Below are positions 40,421-49,695 of a DNA stretch of 64,000 nucleotides, piece by piece. A program made the position numbers and the translations under genes. Source of the stretch: Fodinibius sp. Rm-B-1B1-1 (GTDB lineage: Bacteria > Bacteroidota > Rhodothermia > Balneolales > Balneolaceae); assembly GCF_038594945.1 (NCBI RefSeq), contig NZ_JBCFYD010000002.1, positions 992,001 to 1,056,000 of the forward strand, in the 5' to 3' direction. Position 1 is the first letter of the stretch. Each line of letters starts with the position of its first letter. Below the pieces are notes generated by a model, which did not search any database, was not told the origin of the DNA, and saw only the letters and a list, made by a program, of their open reading frames with translations.

Positions 40421-41236
40421 TCACATCCGTCGGTGTTGCAGGGATGGGATTTTTGAACGAAATCCTTGCAAAGAATCTGGATTGATTTCTGCCATTGCAA
40501 TACCCGGCTCTGTTCCCACATCAGCGATCACCTCTCCCCACGGGTCAATAATCATGGCATGTCCCCAGGTTTTGCGATTTTTACCATGCATTCCGGTTTG
40601 CGCGGGTGCGAAGATATAGCACGTATTTTCGATCGCTCGGGCTCTCAGCAATGGCCGCCAGTGATCTTGTCCCGTGGTATACGTAAAAGCTGAGGGGATC
40701 GATAGTATTTCTGCTTCCCCATCTACAAGCGCGCGATACAGTTCAGGAAATCGCAGATCATAACAAACCGTCAATCCCCAGTTCCCAATTTGATCATCCT
40801 TATGAACTATTGGATCTGGGGTTCCCGCCTCCACGTAATCAGATTCACGATACGACTCGTCATCTCCTAAATCGACATCAAATAGATGTACTTTGTTATA
40901 TGTTGCAACCTGTTCTCCCTCGGGATTGTAAAGCGTGGAACAATTATATACTTTGCCATTTCCTGTAGGAACAGGATAGCTCCCTCCCATAATATAAGCC
41001 CCAAACTCTTTAGCCGTGTTTGATAAGAACGTTGGTACTTGTTCGGCAATAGCATCGGCCTGCTCCATCCGCATTGATAATCCACCTAAAAAAGAAAAGT
41101 TCTCGGGCAGTCCCACTACTTTGGCACCCTCCCGTGCTGCCTGCCCGATATACGAATAAGCTTGTTCTAAATTAGCTTCAATATCAGTTTGACTGTTCAT
41201 CTGTATAACAGCAGCAAGGTACGGCTCAGAAAACAT
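40421..41236 (-). CDS. Nitrilase-superfamily amidase (Nit2/deaminated glutathione amidase-like)
   Basis: 271 residues, one nitrilase domain with the catalytic triad: Glu in GLPENFSFLG (about residue 41), Lys in YNKVHLFDVD (about 110) and Cys in GLTVCYDLRFPELYR (about 145). Closest in pattern to the Nit1/Nit2 group that removes amide from deaminated glutathione or related 2-oxo-amides. Single gene on the minus strand, with 103 bp to the amidohydrolase cluster. Confidence 0.88.
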   Translation of the reverse strand: MFSEPYLAAVIQMNSQTDIEANLEQAYSYIGQAAREGAKVVGLPENFSFLGGLSMRMEQADAIAEQVPTFLSNTAKEFGAYIMGGSYPVPTGNGKVYNCSTLYNPEGEQVATYNKVHLFDVDLGDDESYRESDYVEAGTPDPIVHKDDQIGNWGLTVCYDLRFPELYRALVDGEAEILSIPSAFTYTTGQDHWRPLLRARAIENTCYIFAPAQTGMHGKNRKTWGHAMIIDPWGEVIADVGTEPGIAMAEINPDSLQGFRSKIPSLQHRRM

Positions 41237-41290
41237 AGCAGGTCAATTTATTTGATAACCAGTTACTCTACTTACATCCCTAAAATAAAA

Positions 41291-41319
41291 AAGGCACGAC
41301 ACTATTCATGCCGCGCCTT
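41291..41319 (-). terminator. Intrinsic terminator of the amidohydrolase operon
   Basis: AAGGCACGAC, 9-nt loop, GCCGCGCCTT (8 Watson-Crick and 2 G-U pairs on the transcript); on the minus strand it is followed by a T run (six T). It lies 20 bp after the stop codon of the last gene. Confidence 0.75.
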
Positions 41320-41339
41320 ATAAATACTATAAATAAATT

Positions 41340-42659
41340 TTACTTACTGGTTTGTGCTCCGCGATCCAGATATTGATCATAGAGCTGAATATGACGACTC
41401 ACCATCGGAATTTTATTGCCACGGATAAAGACATCCGTAATATGATTCATGGGCTCAAAGGGATCACCTTCAGCAATAAAGAGGTTCGCCTGTTTCCCCT
41501 CTTCGATGCTGCCAAGCTTATCAGCTACGCCAAAAATTTCGGCTGCATTAATGGTAATTGCTTTTAACGCTTCTTCGGTACCTAACCCATAATTAGCAGC
41601 AAATCCAGCGTGATATGGTGCATTACGTACATTTTCAACACCACCAGTAGCGATCGCTACTTTTACCCCTGCCTCATGTAGTTTTGCCGGATTTTGATAC
41701 GGCCGCTGGTAGTTATCATAATCGCGATTGGGGGTATATAATGTTGATACCAAGCATGGTAGACCTGCATCAGCGATTTCCTCTGCAACACGCCAGCCGT
41801 CTCGAACACCAGCAAGAATGAATTCCATTTCAGGATGCTCTTTTGTCCATTCAATAGCATTCAGAATGTCCTGTTTGGCATCCACCGATATAACAACCGG
41901 CACCTCTCCATTCACCACTTCACGCATAGCCTGCATTCGTTTATTTTTATCAGGCTGATCTTTGTTTTCGGGATTCTCTTCAAAGTCGGTCATCATCTTA
42001 TCATAAAATGCAGCCCGACTCACAAAATCCTTAAGCTTCTTGAGGTCCTGTTCGTACTCTTTTTGCACCTCTTCCTCAGTACGGTCATCCCACCAACCGC
42101 CTTTCTGTGAACTTGGCCAGTTTAAGTGCAAACCGGCATTAGGGGTAACGGCCATTGAATCCGGCGAATACCCATAAAGATCAATAAGCGTAGCCTTTCC
42201 CGCAATTCGTCCTGATACAGGTAATGAAATAACGTTCGTTACTCCATTTACGCGTGTAACCGGAATACTGACACTGCTGGGATTAATAGCTGTAAATGCC
42301 CGAACATGAGGATTAAAATCGCCAAGCTCTGCCTGATCGTTTGTCACCGCAACGGCTCCAATTTCTTGCAGGCCAAGCTGCGTTCCCGAGTCTATAAAAC
42401 CCGGATAGACATGTTTGCCTCCAGCATCAATCCGATTATACCCTTGCGGGATACTCACGCTTGTACCGACGCTGACGATCTTTTCACCGTCTATGAGAAC
42501 AGTGCCATTGTCAATTGTGCCATCTGTTACCGTATGGACGGTAGCGTTCGTTATAGCAAACTTTCCAAATTCTGCTTTTTCAGTGATTTGGGCTTCGGCG
42601 CTCATCCCCAAAAAGCAAATAAAGAGAAGAGCTGAACATATTTGTTTAACATACTTCAT
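41340..42659 (-). CDS. Secreted amidohydrolase-like protein, metal site lost
   Basis: 439 residues with a signal peptide (to about residue 24). The composite amidohydrolase fold is clear: ITNATVHTVTDGTIDNGTVLIDGEKIVSVG, KHVYPGFIDSGTQLG, then EALKAITINAAEIFGVADKLGSIEEGKQANLFIAEGDPFEP. In place of the metal-binding HxH after FID there is SGTQL, and the later His and Asp ligands are also not visible. It is therefore likely catalytically inert or unlike its relatives. Third gene of a three-gene operon of paralogs. Confidence 0.8.
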   Translation of the reverse strand: MKYVKQICSALLFICFLGMSAEAQITEKAEFGKFAITNATVHTVTDGTIDNGTVLIDGEKIVSVGTSVSIPQGYNRIDAGGKHVYPGFIDSGTQLGLQEIGAVAVTNDQAELGDFNPHVRAFTAINPSSVSIPVTRVNGVTNVISLPVSGRIAGKATLIDLYGYSPDSMAVTPNAGLHLNWPSSQKGGWWDDRTEEEVQKEYEQDLKKLKDFVSRAAFYDKMMTDFEENPENKDQPDKNKRMQAMREVVNGEVPVVISVDAKQDILNAIEWTKEHPEMEFILAGVRDGWRVAEEIADAGLPCLVSTLYTPNRDYDNYQRPYQNPAKLHEAGVKVAIATGGVENVRNAPYHAGFAANYGLGTEEALKAITINAAEIFGVADKLGSIEEGKQANLFIAEGDPFEPMNHITDVFIRGNKIPMVSRHIQLYDQYLDRGAQTSK

Positions 42660-42686
42660 AATAATATTGTCCTATAGTCTTTAAAT

Positions 42687-44087
42687 TTATTTGCTTTGCA
42701 GCTTCATGCCCTGCTTGTTGAACCGAATTTCGGCCCCCTGCAGACATGTTTCAGCATGACGTCCGTTCTCGTTGTACCAACGTCCAGATGCTGCTTCAAA
42801 ATCTTGCTCGGCATCTACTTTCAGGCGCATATCATCGTTATCTTCAGCCCGATCAAAATATTTCTTACCATCCACAAACGTTTTCAATGTCTTGCTATAA
42901 ATACTCAGTGGATGGTCATCCCAGATTGCTACATCGCCATGTTTGCCTTCTTCAATGCTGCCAACCTTATCATCAATACCAAGTTGGGTAGCAGGATTAA
43001 TGGTAATCATTTTTAAGGCATCCTGTTTAGAGGTATTTCCATAATGCACTGCTTTGGCTGCCTCATGATTAAGATGACGTATCAACTCTCCACTATCGGA
43101 GTTAATACTGTTTTTAACGCCATTAGCATTGAGAATAGAAGCATTGTAAGCCGTAGAATAATAGACCTCAAACTTATACGCCCACCAGTCGGCAAATACC
43201 GAGGTATAGGCCCCGTTTTTCTTGAGTTCTGGCGCTACCTTAAATGCCTCATTAGCATGCTGAAAGGTGTAATCTTCGATTCCATAGTCATTAAAAACAC
43301 GCATCAGCATGGTAATTTCATCCGCGCGATAAGAGTGCGTATGAACCAAGACTTCGCCATCCAGAATATCAGAAAGAACTTCCAACCGTTCGTTCTTAGC
43401 AACTGGAACAGGCGGCGTAGAGCGATCTCCATTTTCATATGCTTCTTTAGCATCCAGATATTCGGCCCGATTACGTTTGTAATCGATAGCAGCATCAAAA
43501 TGATCACGAATAACTTGCTCAACCCCCATACGAGTTCTCGGCTGAACGTCAAAGCCTTGTCCGTGGACACGTGTTGGGTTTTCACCAAGCGCAAACTTAA
43601 TGGTCCGTGGTGCACCATCAAACCGCATCTCGTCCATCCCCGTACCGTAACGGAGTTTCAATGTTTCATTCTGGCCACCAATTACATTGGCCGAACCGTG
43701 CATCAAGTGAATAGATGTTACACCACCGGCCAGCGCCCAGTAAATGTTGATATCATTGGGATCAACCGACTCTTCCATGCTAACCTCGGCCGTCACGGGA
43801 TTTGTCCACTCATTTACATCAACACTTGCAATATGGGAGTGCGCATCAATAATACCAGGCATTACATATTTTCCGGAAGCATCGACCGTTTCTACTCCTC
43901 GTGGAGCCGATAAATCTTGACCGATCTCCGTAATGATGCCATCTTCTATCAATACATCAGTATTCGCCTTATTACCATCTGTAATGGTAATAACCGTTCC
44001 ATTTTCAATTAACACGGATCCTTTATCCTGCGCATACCCCGCAAGACTCAATCCTATAAAAATAAATAGTAATACAATCTTCTTCAT
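42687..44087 (-). CDS. Secreted amidohydrolase (metal site intact)
   Basis: 466 residues, signal peptide to about residue 19 (cleavage near GYAQ). Ligands are complete: GIIDAHSHI (HxH, about residues 78-86), LVHTHSYRADE (His, about 245), FQHANEAF (His, about 278) and SINSDSGELIR (Asp, about 332). Ends with the usual GIDDKVGSIEEGKHGDVAIWDDHP composite-domain block. This is the subtype of imidazolonepropionase-like amidohydrolases found in Bacteroidota. Substrate unknown; possibly a cyclic dipeptide or amide. It is the only one of three tandem paralogs that should be active. Confidence 0.85.
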   Translation of the reverse strand: MKKIVLLFIFIGLSLAGYAQDKGSVLIENGTVITITDGNKANTDVLIEDGIITEIGQDLSAPRGVETVDASGKYVMPGIIDAHSHIASVDVNEWTNPVTAEVSMEESVDPNDINIYWALAGGVTSIHLMHGSANVIGGQNETLKLRYGTGMDEMRFDGAPRTIKFALGENPTRVHGQGFDVQPRTRMGVEQVIRDHFDAAIDYKRNRAEYLDAKEAYENGDRSTPPVPVAKNERLEVLSDILDGEVLVHTHSYRADEITMLMRVFNDYGIEDYTFQHANEAFKVAPELKKNGAYTSVFADWWAYKFEVYYSTAYNASILNANGVKNSINSDSGELIRHLNHEAAKAVHYGNTSKQDALKMITINPATQLGIDDKVGSIEEGKHGDVAIWDDHPLSIYSKTLKTFVDGKKYFDRAEDNDDMRLKVDAEQDFEAASGRWYNENGRHAETCLQGAEIRFNKQGMKLQSK

Positions 44088-44089
44088 AA

Positions 44090-45415
44090 TTATTCCCCTG
44101 AAGATTCTGATTCAAATTCTGTAACACTGCCATTACTTACCGAATAAACAGCCTTTGATTCTTCATCCATAAATGGCTCGGTAAACACGGTAAAATTCGC
44201 GAGTCGCCCCGATTTAATATCGCCGAGCTTCTCACCGTATCCCAAAATATTAGCCGTGGATTGCGTCATCAATTGCAAAGTTTCTGTATCCGAAAGTCCC
44301 CCTTCTTCTTGCAATGTCTTAAGGTTTTTGGTGATATCCTTCAGTTCAAGACCATTAGAAGCATATCCTACCTGCACACCACTGTTAATAAGTTTAGATA
44401 TATTTTCAATATCAGCTTTATAGGCTTCTAACTGCTTATCACGAAAAATGCGCATTTCTTCCGTTACTTCAGGCTGATCTTTATCCTCGTCAGCCTTTTG
44501 CCATTCGGGTTCTTCAGGCAAATCAACACTTGCCAACACTGGAATATCACGCTCTTTAAGCGCATCTGCTTGTTTATAGGCTTCTTTGCCGGATACAATT
44601 ACCACATCAAAACCGAGGTCATCCTGAAGCCAAAAAACACGCTCGATATTCTCTTCAGTATCAACCACAAAATAAAACGGCTGTTCATTATCCATTACCG
44701 GGAATAGTGCTTCAAGCACCTTATCTTTCTTTGGTGCTGGATAATTTGAAGATAGTGACGCAAAATATTGCTCGTGCTGTTGCAAGGCTTTTGCATCATT
44801 AAACAGTTGCCTGAATTGATTCATTACGCCCATCGTAGTAGATGGATAAGCTTGTCCCTGGGCTTCTTCAAATTGTGCAAAAATTCCGATTCCTCCGTGC
44901 AGTAAGTTATCAGCAGTAGATTCTTCACTAATCAAGAATAAATCTGTTTGACCGGGAAGCATTTGTCCTTTTAATCCCAGGTTAGCCGCCGTGAACCCCA
45001 TCTTGGCTGCTTCAGTAAAAATCTTGTCATCCTGAATAAGATCGGAGGGACTCCTTTGGGGCTGTATTCCTGCCCGATCATATGCCGGATCTCCCGGAAC
45101 CTCCGGCGTTGATACATTTTCTTCAACATCAGGACTGCCCCACTGGGCTAACCCATCAATAAATCCAGGATAAACATGCAGACTATCCCCGCCATCATAT
45201 ACATATGCATCAAAAGGAACATTAATATTATCACCAACATCAGTAATGACTCCATCACGCCAAACGATTGTTCCATCCTGGATAGTATTTCCGTCAGCAG
45301 TATGGATCGTCACATTTTTTAACGCTTCGGCCGGAGCCGATTGTGACCATCCCTGTATGGAAAATACCATCAGAAGAACAACACTTAGCGAAACAATTTG
45401 AACTGTTTTCTTCAT
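44090..45415 (-). CDS. Secreted amidohydrolase-like protein, metal site lost
   Basis: 441 residues from the ATG at 45415, which opens a signal peptide (MKKTVQIVSLSVVLLMVFSIQGWSQ). It keeps the fold (VTIHTADGNTIQDGTIVWRDGVITDVGDNI, VYPGFIDGLAQWG, TLQLMTQSTANILGYGEKLGDIKSGRLANFTVFTEPF). The HxH motif is replaced by GLAQW and no other ligands are seen. First gene of the operon, with 2 bp to the next. As with the third gene, a non-catalytic partner role is plausible. Confidence 0.8.
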   Translation of the reverse strand: MKKTVQIVSLSVVLLMVFSIQGWSQSAPAEALKNVTIHTADGNTIQDGTIVWRDGVITDVGDNINVPFDAYVYDGGDSLHVYPGFIDGLAQWGSPDVEENVSTPEVPGDPAYDRAGIQPQRSPSDLIQDDKIFTEAAKMGFTAANLGLKGQMLPGQTDLFLISEESTADNLLHGGIGIFAQFEEAQGQAYPSTTMGVMNQFRQLFNDAKALQQHEQYFASLSSNYPAPKKDKVLEALFPVMDNEQPFYFVVDTEENIERVFWLQDDLGFDVVIVSGKEAYKQADALKERDIPVLASVDLPEEPEWQKADEDKDQPEVTEEMRIFRDKQLEAYKADIENISKLINSGVQVGYASNGLELKDITKNLKTLQEEGGLSDTETLQLMTQSTANILGYGEKLGDIKSGRLANFTVFTEPFMDEESKAVYSVSNGSVTEFESESSGE

Positions 45416-45636
45416 AGGTAGTTTATTTTTGAATTGATAAGACCAATCGGAATATATCATATTCATTTTTAATTGAAAGTTGTGAAAGGAAAAAAGATGT
45501 AAAGCTAAAAAAGTTAACCCAAGACTCTCTTTCGCAGCATTTTTTTATTCTGAACGCCCTATCTGCGATATTATAACACTTGTGCCTCTATATATCGGAT
45601 ATATGCAACGTGATTGCAATAAAGATTAGAATTGAA

Positions 45637-45668
45637 TTTGTTGCACAGTGCTAAGCATTGTAACTTTG
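45637..45668 (+). promoter_or_regulatory. Bacteroidota-type promoter of the malic enzyme gene
   Basis: TTTG (45637-45640), exactly 20 bp, then TAACTTTG (45661-45668), a full match to the TTTG-N19-21-TAnnTTTG consensus, 52 bp upstream of the start codon. Confidence 0.7.
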
Positions 45669-45719
45669 CAGTTCAAAATTTTTGACTGAAGAAACTAATA
45701 AACGGAAAAGAATTACCCC

Positions 45720-47138
45720 ATGAGTGAAGTACAACCGAGTGTCAGCTATAGTTTTACGATGCGTTTGTATATCGAAAACAAACCTGGAATGCTGGCCAAG
45801 ATTTTAAGTGAAATTGCAGATCAAAAAGGCGATCCCGGTGCTGTGGATGTCGTCAGAGTGGAAGGAAATTACAAGGTGCGCGACCTCACCGTTAGTGCAC
45901 GCGATGAAGACCATTCCAAAGCTATTGTAAAAGCGATTAAAGGAATTGACGGCGTAAAAGTTCGCAATGTCTCCGATCGCGTATTTTTACTGCACTTGGG
46001 TGGCAAAATTCGTATTGAAAACAAGGTCCCGGTTGATACCCGTGATTCCCTTTCTATGGCCTATACCCCTGGTGTGGGACGTGTTTGTGAAGCTATTGCT
46101 GAAGACAATGAGAAAGTCCACTCTCTGACCATTAAAGAAAATTCGGTTGCTGTTGTAAGTGATGGGTCAGCGGTATTAGGACTTGGTAATATTGGTCCCG
46201 AAGCAGCGATGCCTGTTATGGAAGGAAAAGCTATGCTTTTTAAAGAGTTTGCCAAAGTTGATGGTTACCCCATCTGCCTGGATACCCAAGAAGTGGATGA
46301 AATTGTAAATGCCGTAAAGTGGATGGCACCGGGATTTGGAGGAATCAACCTCGAAGATATTGGAGCTCCCCGCTGTTTTGAGATTGAGGAGAAATTAAAA
46401 GAAGAGCTCGATATTCCCGTTTTCCATGATGACCAGCACGGAACAGCTGTTGTAACTTTGGCGGCTACCTTTAATGCTCTAAAGGTTACTGACAAAAAAC
46501 TTTCTGATCTACGTGTTGTTATCGTTGGTGTTGGCGCTGCCGGTGTAGCAATCACGAAAATACTCCGCGAAGCGGGCGTTAAAGAAATTCTCTGCTGCGA
46601 TCGGCAAGGAATCATTAATGAAGATCGCATAGATGAACTGAATTCCAGCAAGCAGTGGGTGGCCAAACATACCAATCCTGAAAATTTATCGGGGTCACTC
46701 TTGGAAGCTACGAATGATGCCGATCTTCTCATTGGAGTTAGCGGTCCGGGCACGGTCCCCTATGAAGCCATTGAAAACATGGCAGACGATCCCATTGTGT
46801 TTGCCTTGGCTAATCCGGTACCCGAAATTATGCCGGAAGAAATTCAGGATGTAGCTCGCATTATTGCAACGGGACGCAGTGACTATCCCAATCAGATCAA
46901 TAATGTATTAGCCTTTCCTGGCCTATTCCGCGGCGCCCTTGATGCACGATCAACAGATATCAATGAAGAGATGAAATTAGCAGCAGCACACGCTATAGCA
47001 AACTGCATTGATCAAGAAGGACTCAGTGAAGAATACATCGTGCCCAGTGTCTTCAATAAAGATGTGGTTCGAAAGGTATCAAAAGCGGTTAAAGAAGCCG
47101 CTTATGACAGCGGAGTTGCTCGTAGAACAAAGCCTTAA
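45720..47138 (+). CDS. NAD(P)-dependent malic enzyme with N-terminal ACT domain
   Basis: 472 residues. An ACT domain (about 9-85: TMRLYIENKPGMLAKILSEIADQ...VKAIKGIDGVKVRNV) precedes a complete short-form malic enzyme: SMAYTPGVGRVCEAI (about 104-118), VVSDGSAVLGLGNIGPEAAMPVMEGKAMLFKEFA, PVFHDDQHGTAVV (about 238-250) and the nucleotide site VIVGVGAAGVAITKIL. Oxidatively decarboxylates malate to pyruvate. The ACT domain suggests allosteric control by an amino acid. Single gene with its own promoter and terminator. Confidence 0.92.
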   Translation: MSEVQPSVSYSFTMRLYIENKPGMLAKILSEIADQKGDPGAVDVVRVEGNYKVRDLTVSARDEDHSKAIVKAIKGIDGVKVRNVSDRVFLLHLGGKIRIENKVPVDTRDSLSMAYTPGVGRVCEAIAEDNEKVHSLTIKENSVAVVSDGSAVLGLGNIGPEAAMPVMEGKAMLFKEFAKVDGYPICLDTQEVDEIVNAVKWMAPGFGGINLEDIGAPRCFEIEEKLKEELDIPVFHDDQHGTAVVTLAATFNALKVTDKKLSDLRVVIVGVGAAGVAITKILREAGVKEILCCDRQGIINEDRIDELNSSKQWVAKHTNPENLSGSLLEATNDADLLIGVSGPGTVPYEAIENMADDPIVFALANPVPEIMPEEIQDVARIIATGRSDYPNQINNVLAFPGLFRGALDARSTDINEEMKLAAAHAIANCIDQEGLSEEYIVPSVFNKDVVRKVSKAVKEAAYDSGVARRTKP

Positions 47139-47162
47139 TTTATCTCCCCTTTTATATGCATA

Positions 47163-47195
47163 AAACCCTGAGGATTTTCAAAATTCTCAGGGTTT
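47163..47195. terminator. Intrinsic terminator after the malic enzyme gene
   Basis: AAACCCTGAG ... CTCAGGGTTT with 13 nt between and T-rich sequence on both sides. It separates the convergent malic enzyme and SDR genes, so it may serve both strands. Confidence 0.8.
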
Positions 47196-47215
47196 ATTTA
47201 TTAATAATAGATTCT

Positions 47216-47938
47216 TTACATCGGTGGCACACGACCGTGTTGTGGCTTAACCAGAATTTCTTCGACCACTGTTCTTGGAGATAGATCAACAAGATTCAGA
47301 ATAATCTTTGCCACATCATCCGGATCAATTAGCAGATCGCGATCAATCAGGGATCCCTCCCAAGATGTTGATTGCGTTTGTCCGAGATTAATAGCCGTAA
47401 CGCCTATTTCAGTATTCAGCAATTCTTTTCGAAGAGAGCGGGTATATCCCAACAGGGCATGTTTTGAGGCTGAATATGCTCCGCTGTCTTCAAGTCCCTC
47501 CAGAGCTCCTACCGAACATATATTTATAATCAAGGCATGGGATTTTGCCTTCAAATCATCCAAAAAACGCTGTGTTATATTAACTGCAGAGTATAAATTT
47601 GACTGAACCTGCTCCGCAAATTCTTCATGTGTCGTTTTTTGCAACTTCTTCAACAGAAAAGATCCCGCATTATTAATAATAATCTTAGGAGAAGGAAAGT
47701 TTTTAGGAACCTTCAGTTTCTTTACTGTTTTAGCATTGGAAGCATCACAACCTGCGATAACAACTTCATTATCCGCAATATTTTGACAAAGTGTTTGTGT
47801 GTCTTTTAAATCAGATTTTGTGCGGGCTATCAGCAGAAGAGCATAATCGGTATTTCGGGCAAAGGCCTGGGCAATGCGCCGGCCAATACCGCGACTGGCA
47901 CCAGTTATAACAACAGCATGGTTCCGCTGATCAGCCAC
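47216..47938 (-). CDS. Short-chain dehydrogenase/reductase
   Basis: 240 residues, classical SDR: TGASRGIG (about 12-19), NNAG (about 89-92), catalytic Ser in CSVGALEG and YSASK (about 155-159). It starts one base after the stop of queE's frame, in an operon with queD and queE. Sepiapterin-reductase-like SDRs act on pterins, and the neighbours handle pterin-like compounds, so a pterin substrate is possible. That link is inference only. Confidence 0.85.
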   Translation of the reverse strand: MADQRNHAVVITGASRGIGRRIAQAFARNTDYALLLIARTKSDLKDTQTLCQNIADNEVVIAGCDASNAKTVKKLKVPKNFPSPKIIINNAGSFLLKKLQKTTHEEFAEQVQSNLYSAVNITQRFLDDLKAKSHALIINICSVGALEGLEDSGAYSASKHALLGYTRSLRKELLNTEIGVTAINLGQTQSTSWEGSLIDRDLLIDPDDVAKIILNLVDLSPRTVVEEILVKPQHGRVPPM

Positions 47939-48594
47939 TATCGTACACCCATAAACTTATGTGTCTGCAGGCTGATGCCCCACTCCGGATGGTCTTTCAC
48001 ATAGTCAACAATAAGCTCAACAGCCCCCTCTTTTTCCCATTCGGGTTGAAGCAACAGTTGGGTACTATCGGGACATTTAGCAGCATTTTTTTCTGCCCAT
48101 TCCAAATCTTTGTTCGTCAGCACAACTACTTTGAGTTCATCCACATAGGGAAATATATCATCCAACGGTTCCTTAAATCGTTTCGGGGATAACGTAATCC
48201 AATCCAAATAGCCGGAAATTGGCGATGAACCGCTCGTTTCAATATGGACCTGCAATCCGGCTTGTTTTAGCTGGAACGTTAATGGATCAAGGTCGTGTAG
48301 CAGCGGTTCTCCACCAGTAATCACAGCAAATTCAGCACCGCTTTCCTTAGCTCCTTGTACAATTTCCTCAACTGTTTTTGGTGGATGCTGCTCTTCATCC
48401 CAACTTTCTTTAACATCGCACCACCAGCAGTTAACATCACAGCCCGCAGTACGGATAAAATACGCCGGACGTCCGCTGTGAGCCCCTTCGCCCTGAATAG
48501 TATAGAAATCCTCCACCAACGGATACGCTACCGACCGCATTTCATCCTGGTCGATAAGCGCTTCTAATTTTTCCTGATCAATCTCGTTAAACAT
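47938..48594 (-). CDS. queE: 7-carboxy-7-deazaguanine synthase (radical SAM)
   Basis: 218 residues from the ATG at 48594 (an upstream ATG at 48612 would overlap queD more). Substrate-binding start DFYTIQGEGAHSGRPAYFIRTAGC and the [4Fe-4S] motif C-x3-C-x2-C (GCDVNCWWCD) are visible, then AVITGGEPLLHD. Converts 6-carboxytetrahydropterin to 7-carboxy-7-deazaguanine in queuosine synthesis. Overlaps queD, which makes its substrate, so translation is coupled. Confidence 0.92.
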   Translation of the reverse strand: MFNEIDQEKLEALIDQDEMRSVAYPLVEDFYTIQGEGAHSGRPAYFIRTAGCDVNCWWCDVKESWDEEQHPPKTVEEIVQGAKESGAEFAVITGGEPLLHDLDPLTFQLKQAGLQVHIETSGSSPISGYLDWITLSPKRFKEPLDDIFPYVDELKVVVLTNKDLEWAEKNAAKCPDSTQLLLQPEWEKEGAVELIVDYVKDHPEWGISLQTHKFMGVR

Positions 48595-48976
48595 GTTCTT
48601 CTGTATATTCAACCCAGCTATTTTCTGTTTCCCAAACTGTTACGTTTAACGTAATACCCTCGGGAATGCGCTGCTGTGTTTCCTTATAAATAAACTCTGC
48701 AATACGTTCGGCTGTCGGGTTTACAGGCAGCTCTTCGTTAAGCACCGAATGGTCAAGCCCACCCTTTTCTGATCCTTTGGCTGCCCACTTCAATTCTTTG
48801 AAATCGCACACCATATCATCACTATCAAGATATTTTGATGGATTTAGCTCATGCGACTTTGCCGAGATATGTACCTTATAACTGTGCCCGTGCATACGTC
48901 CGCATTTGCCATCATAGCCCTCAATTAAATGAGCGGCATCAAATTTAAATTCCGTATGTAACGTCCACGTAGGCAT
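48587..48976 (-). CDS. queD: 6-carboxytetrahydropterin synthase
   Basis: 129 residues. The catalytic Cys and zinc ligands appear in FDAAHLIEGYDGKCGRMHGHSYKV (His, Cys, HxH, about residues 15-36); a later DHSVLNE and VTVWETENSWVEY complete the family pattern. Converts 7,8-dihydroneopterin triphosphate to 6-carboxytetrahydropterin. First gene of the queD-queE-SDR operon. Confidence 0.93.
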   Translation of the reverse strand: MPTWTLHTEFKFDAAHLIEGYDGKCGRMHGHSYKVHISAKSHELNPSKYLDSDDMVCDFKELKWAAKGSEKGGLDHSVLNEELPVNPTAERIAEFIYKETQQRIPEGITLNVTVWETENSWVEYTEEHV

Positions 48977-49006
48977 TCGCTGCAGTTAATTTAATTCCAA
49001 AAGAAA

Positions 49007-49030
49007 AGGCCTGCCACTTCTGGCAAGCCT
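49007..49030 (-). terminator. Intrinsic terminator of the PPTase-to-thioredoxin operon
   Basis: AGGCCTGCCA, tetraloop CTTC, TGGCAAGCCT (on the minus strand followed by TTTTCTTTT). Just downstream of the thioredoxin-like gene. Confidence 0.8.
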
Positions 49031-49063
49031 CCAAAAATAAGGAAATATTGCGACAATTTGGAA

Positions 49064-49690
49064 TTACTTAGGCCACTTTATCGTACAACCCAAAGCCTTT
49101 GTGGTAGTGGGATTAATTTTGTTGCCTGCCACTAAATTATTGATCGCATCTTTTAGATAGTGCTGCTCTACATTTTCTGCTGATTTGGCATCATCATCAA
49201 TAGCACCAGTGTACACCAACTCCATATCACCATTAAAGAGAAAAATATCAGGGGTCCGTGTAGCACCAAAGGCTTCAGCAAGCTTAGCTCCTTCATCTAA
49301 TGCGTAATAAAAACTATATCCACTGGCCTCTGCACGTGCTTTCATATCTTCCATCGATTCGCCCCCATCTCGAATAGCCGCATTCGGATTTAGGGCAATA
49401 ACACCGATATCATTTTCTTCTGCTAAATCTGCAATGGGATTATATCGATCTTCCCACGCTTTCACCCATGGACATGTATTACAAGAAAAATTCACTAACA
49501 ATCCATTCTTTTCGGCTACTTCGTCAAGCGTTAACACCTTCCCGGACACATCCGTTACCTCCACATCCGTAAGGGGTGCTTGGGCACCAATTTCTAAGCG
49601 GTCAGCCGACTTATCCTCAACAGGCATAAAAGCGGCTAATCCCACCGCAACGGTGGTAAGAATAACGTAAAGTATTTTATGTAATTTCAT
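49064..49690 (-). CDS. Thioredoxin-like/AhpC-TSA-family secreted protein
   Basis: 208 residues with a hydrophobic N-terminal signal (about 1-20). The thioredoxin-fold core has NFSCNTCPWVKAWEDRYNPIADLAEENDIGVIALNPN, with a CNTC redox pair (about residues 71-74) and the cis-proline in ATRTPDIFLFNGD. This is the family of Bacteroidota redoxins with CxxC followed by PWVKxWE. Periplasmic; partner unknown. Last gene of a six-gene minus-strand operon, 5 bp after the TlpA gene. Confidence 0.85.
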   Translation of the reverse strand: MKLHKILYVILTTVAVGLAAFMPVEDKSADRLEIGAQAPLTDVEVTDVSGKVLTLDEVAEKNGLLVNFSCNTCPWVKAWEDRYNPIADLAEENDIGVIALNPNAAIRDGGESMEDMKARAEASGYSFYYALDEGAKLAEAFGATRTPDIFLFNGDMELVYTGAIDDDAKSAENVEQHYLKDAINNLVAGNKINPTTTKALGCTIKWPK

Positions 49691-49695
49691 GATAT

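Noticed and set aside
40285-40521. 78-codon minus-strand frame overlapping the nitrilase gene end
   Set aside because: Mostly out-of-frame reading of the nitrilase C-terminus and AT-rich intergenic DNA; no support.
43044-43913. 289-codon + strand frame opposite the middle amidohydrolase gene
   Set aside because: Antisense to a gene with a complete set of catalytic motifs; composition is that of a reverse-complement shadow.
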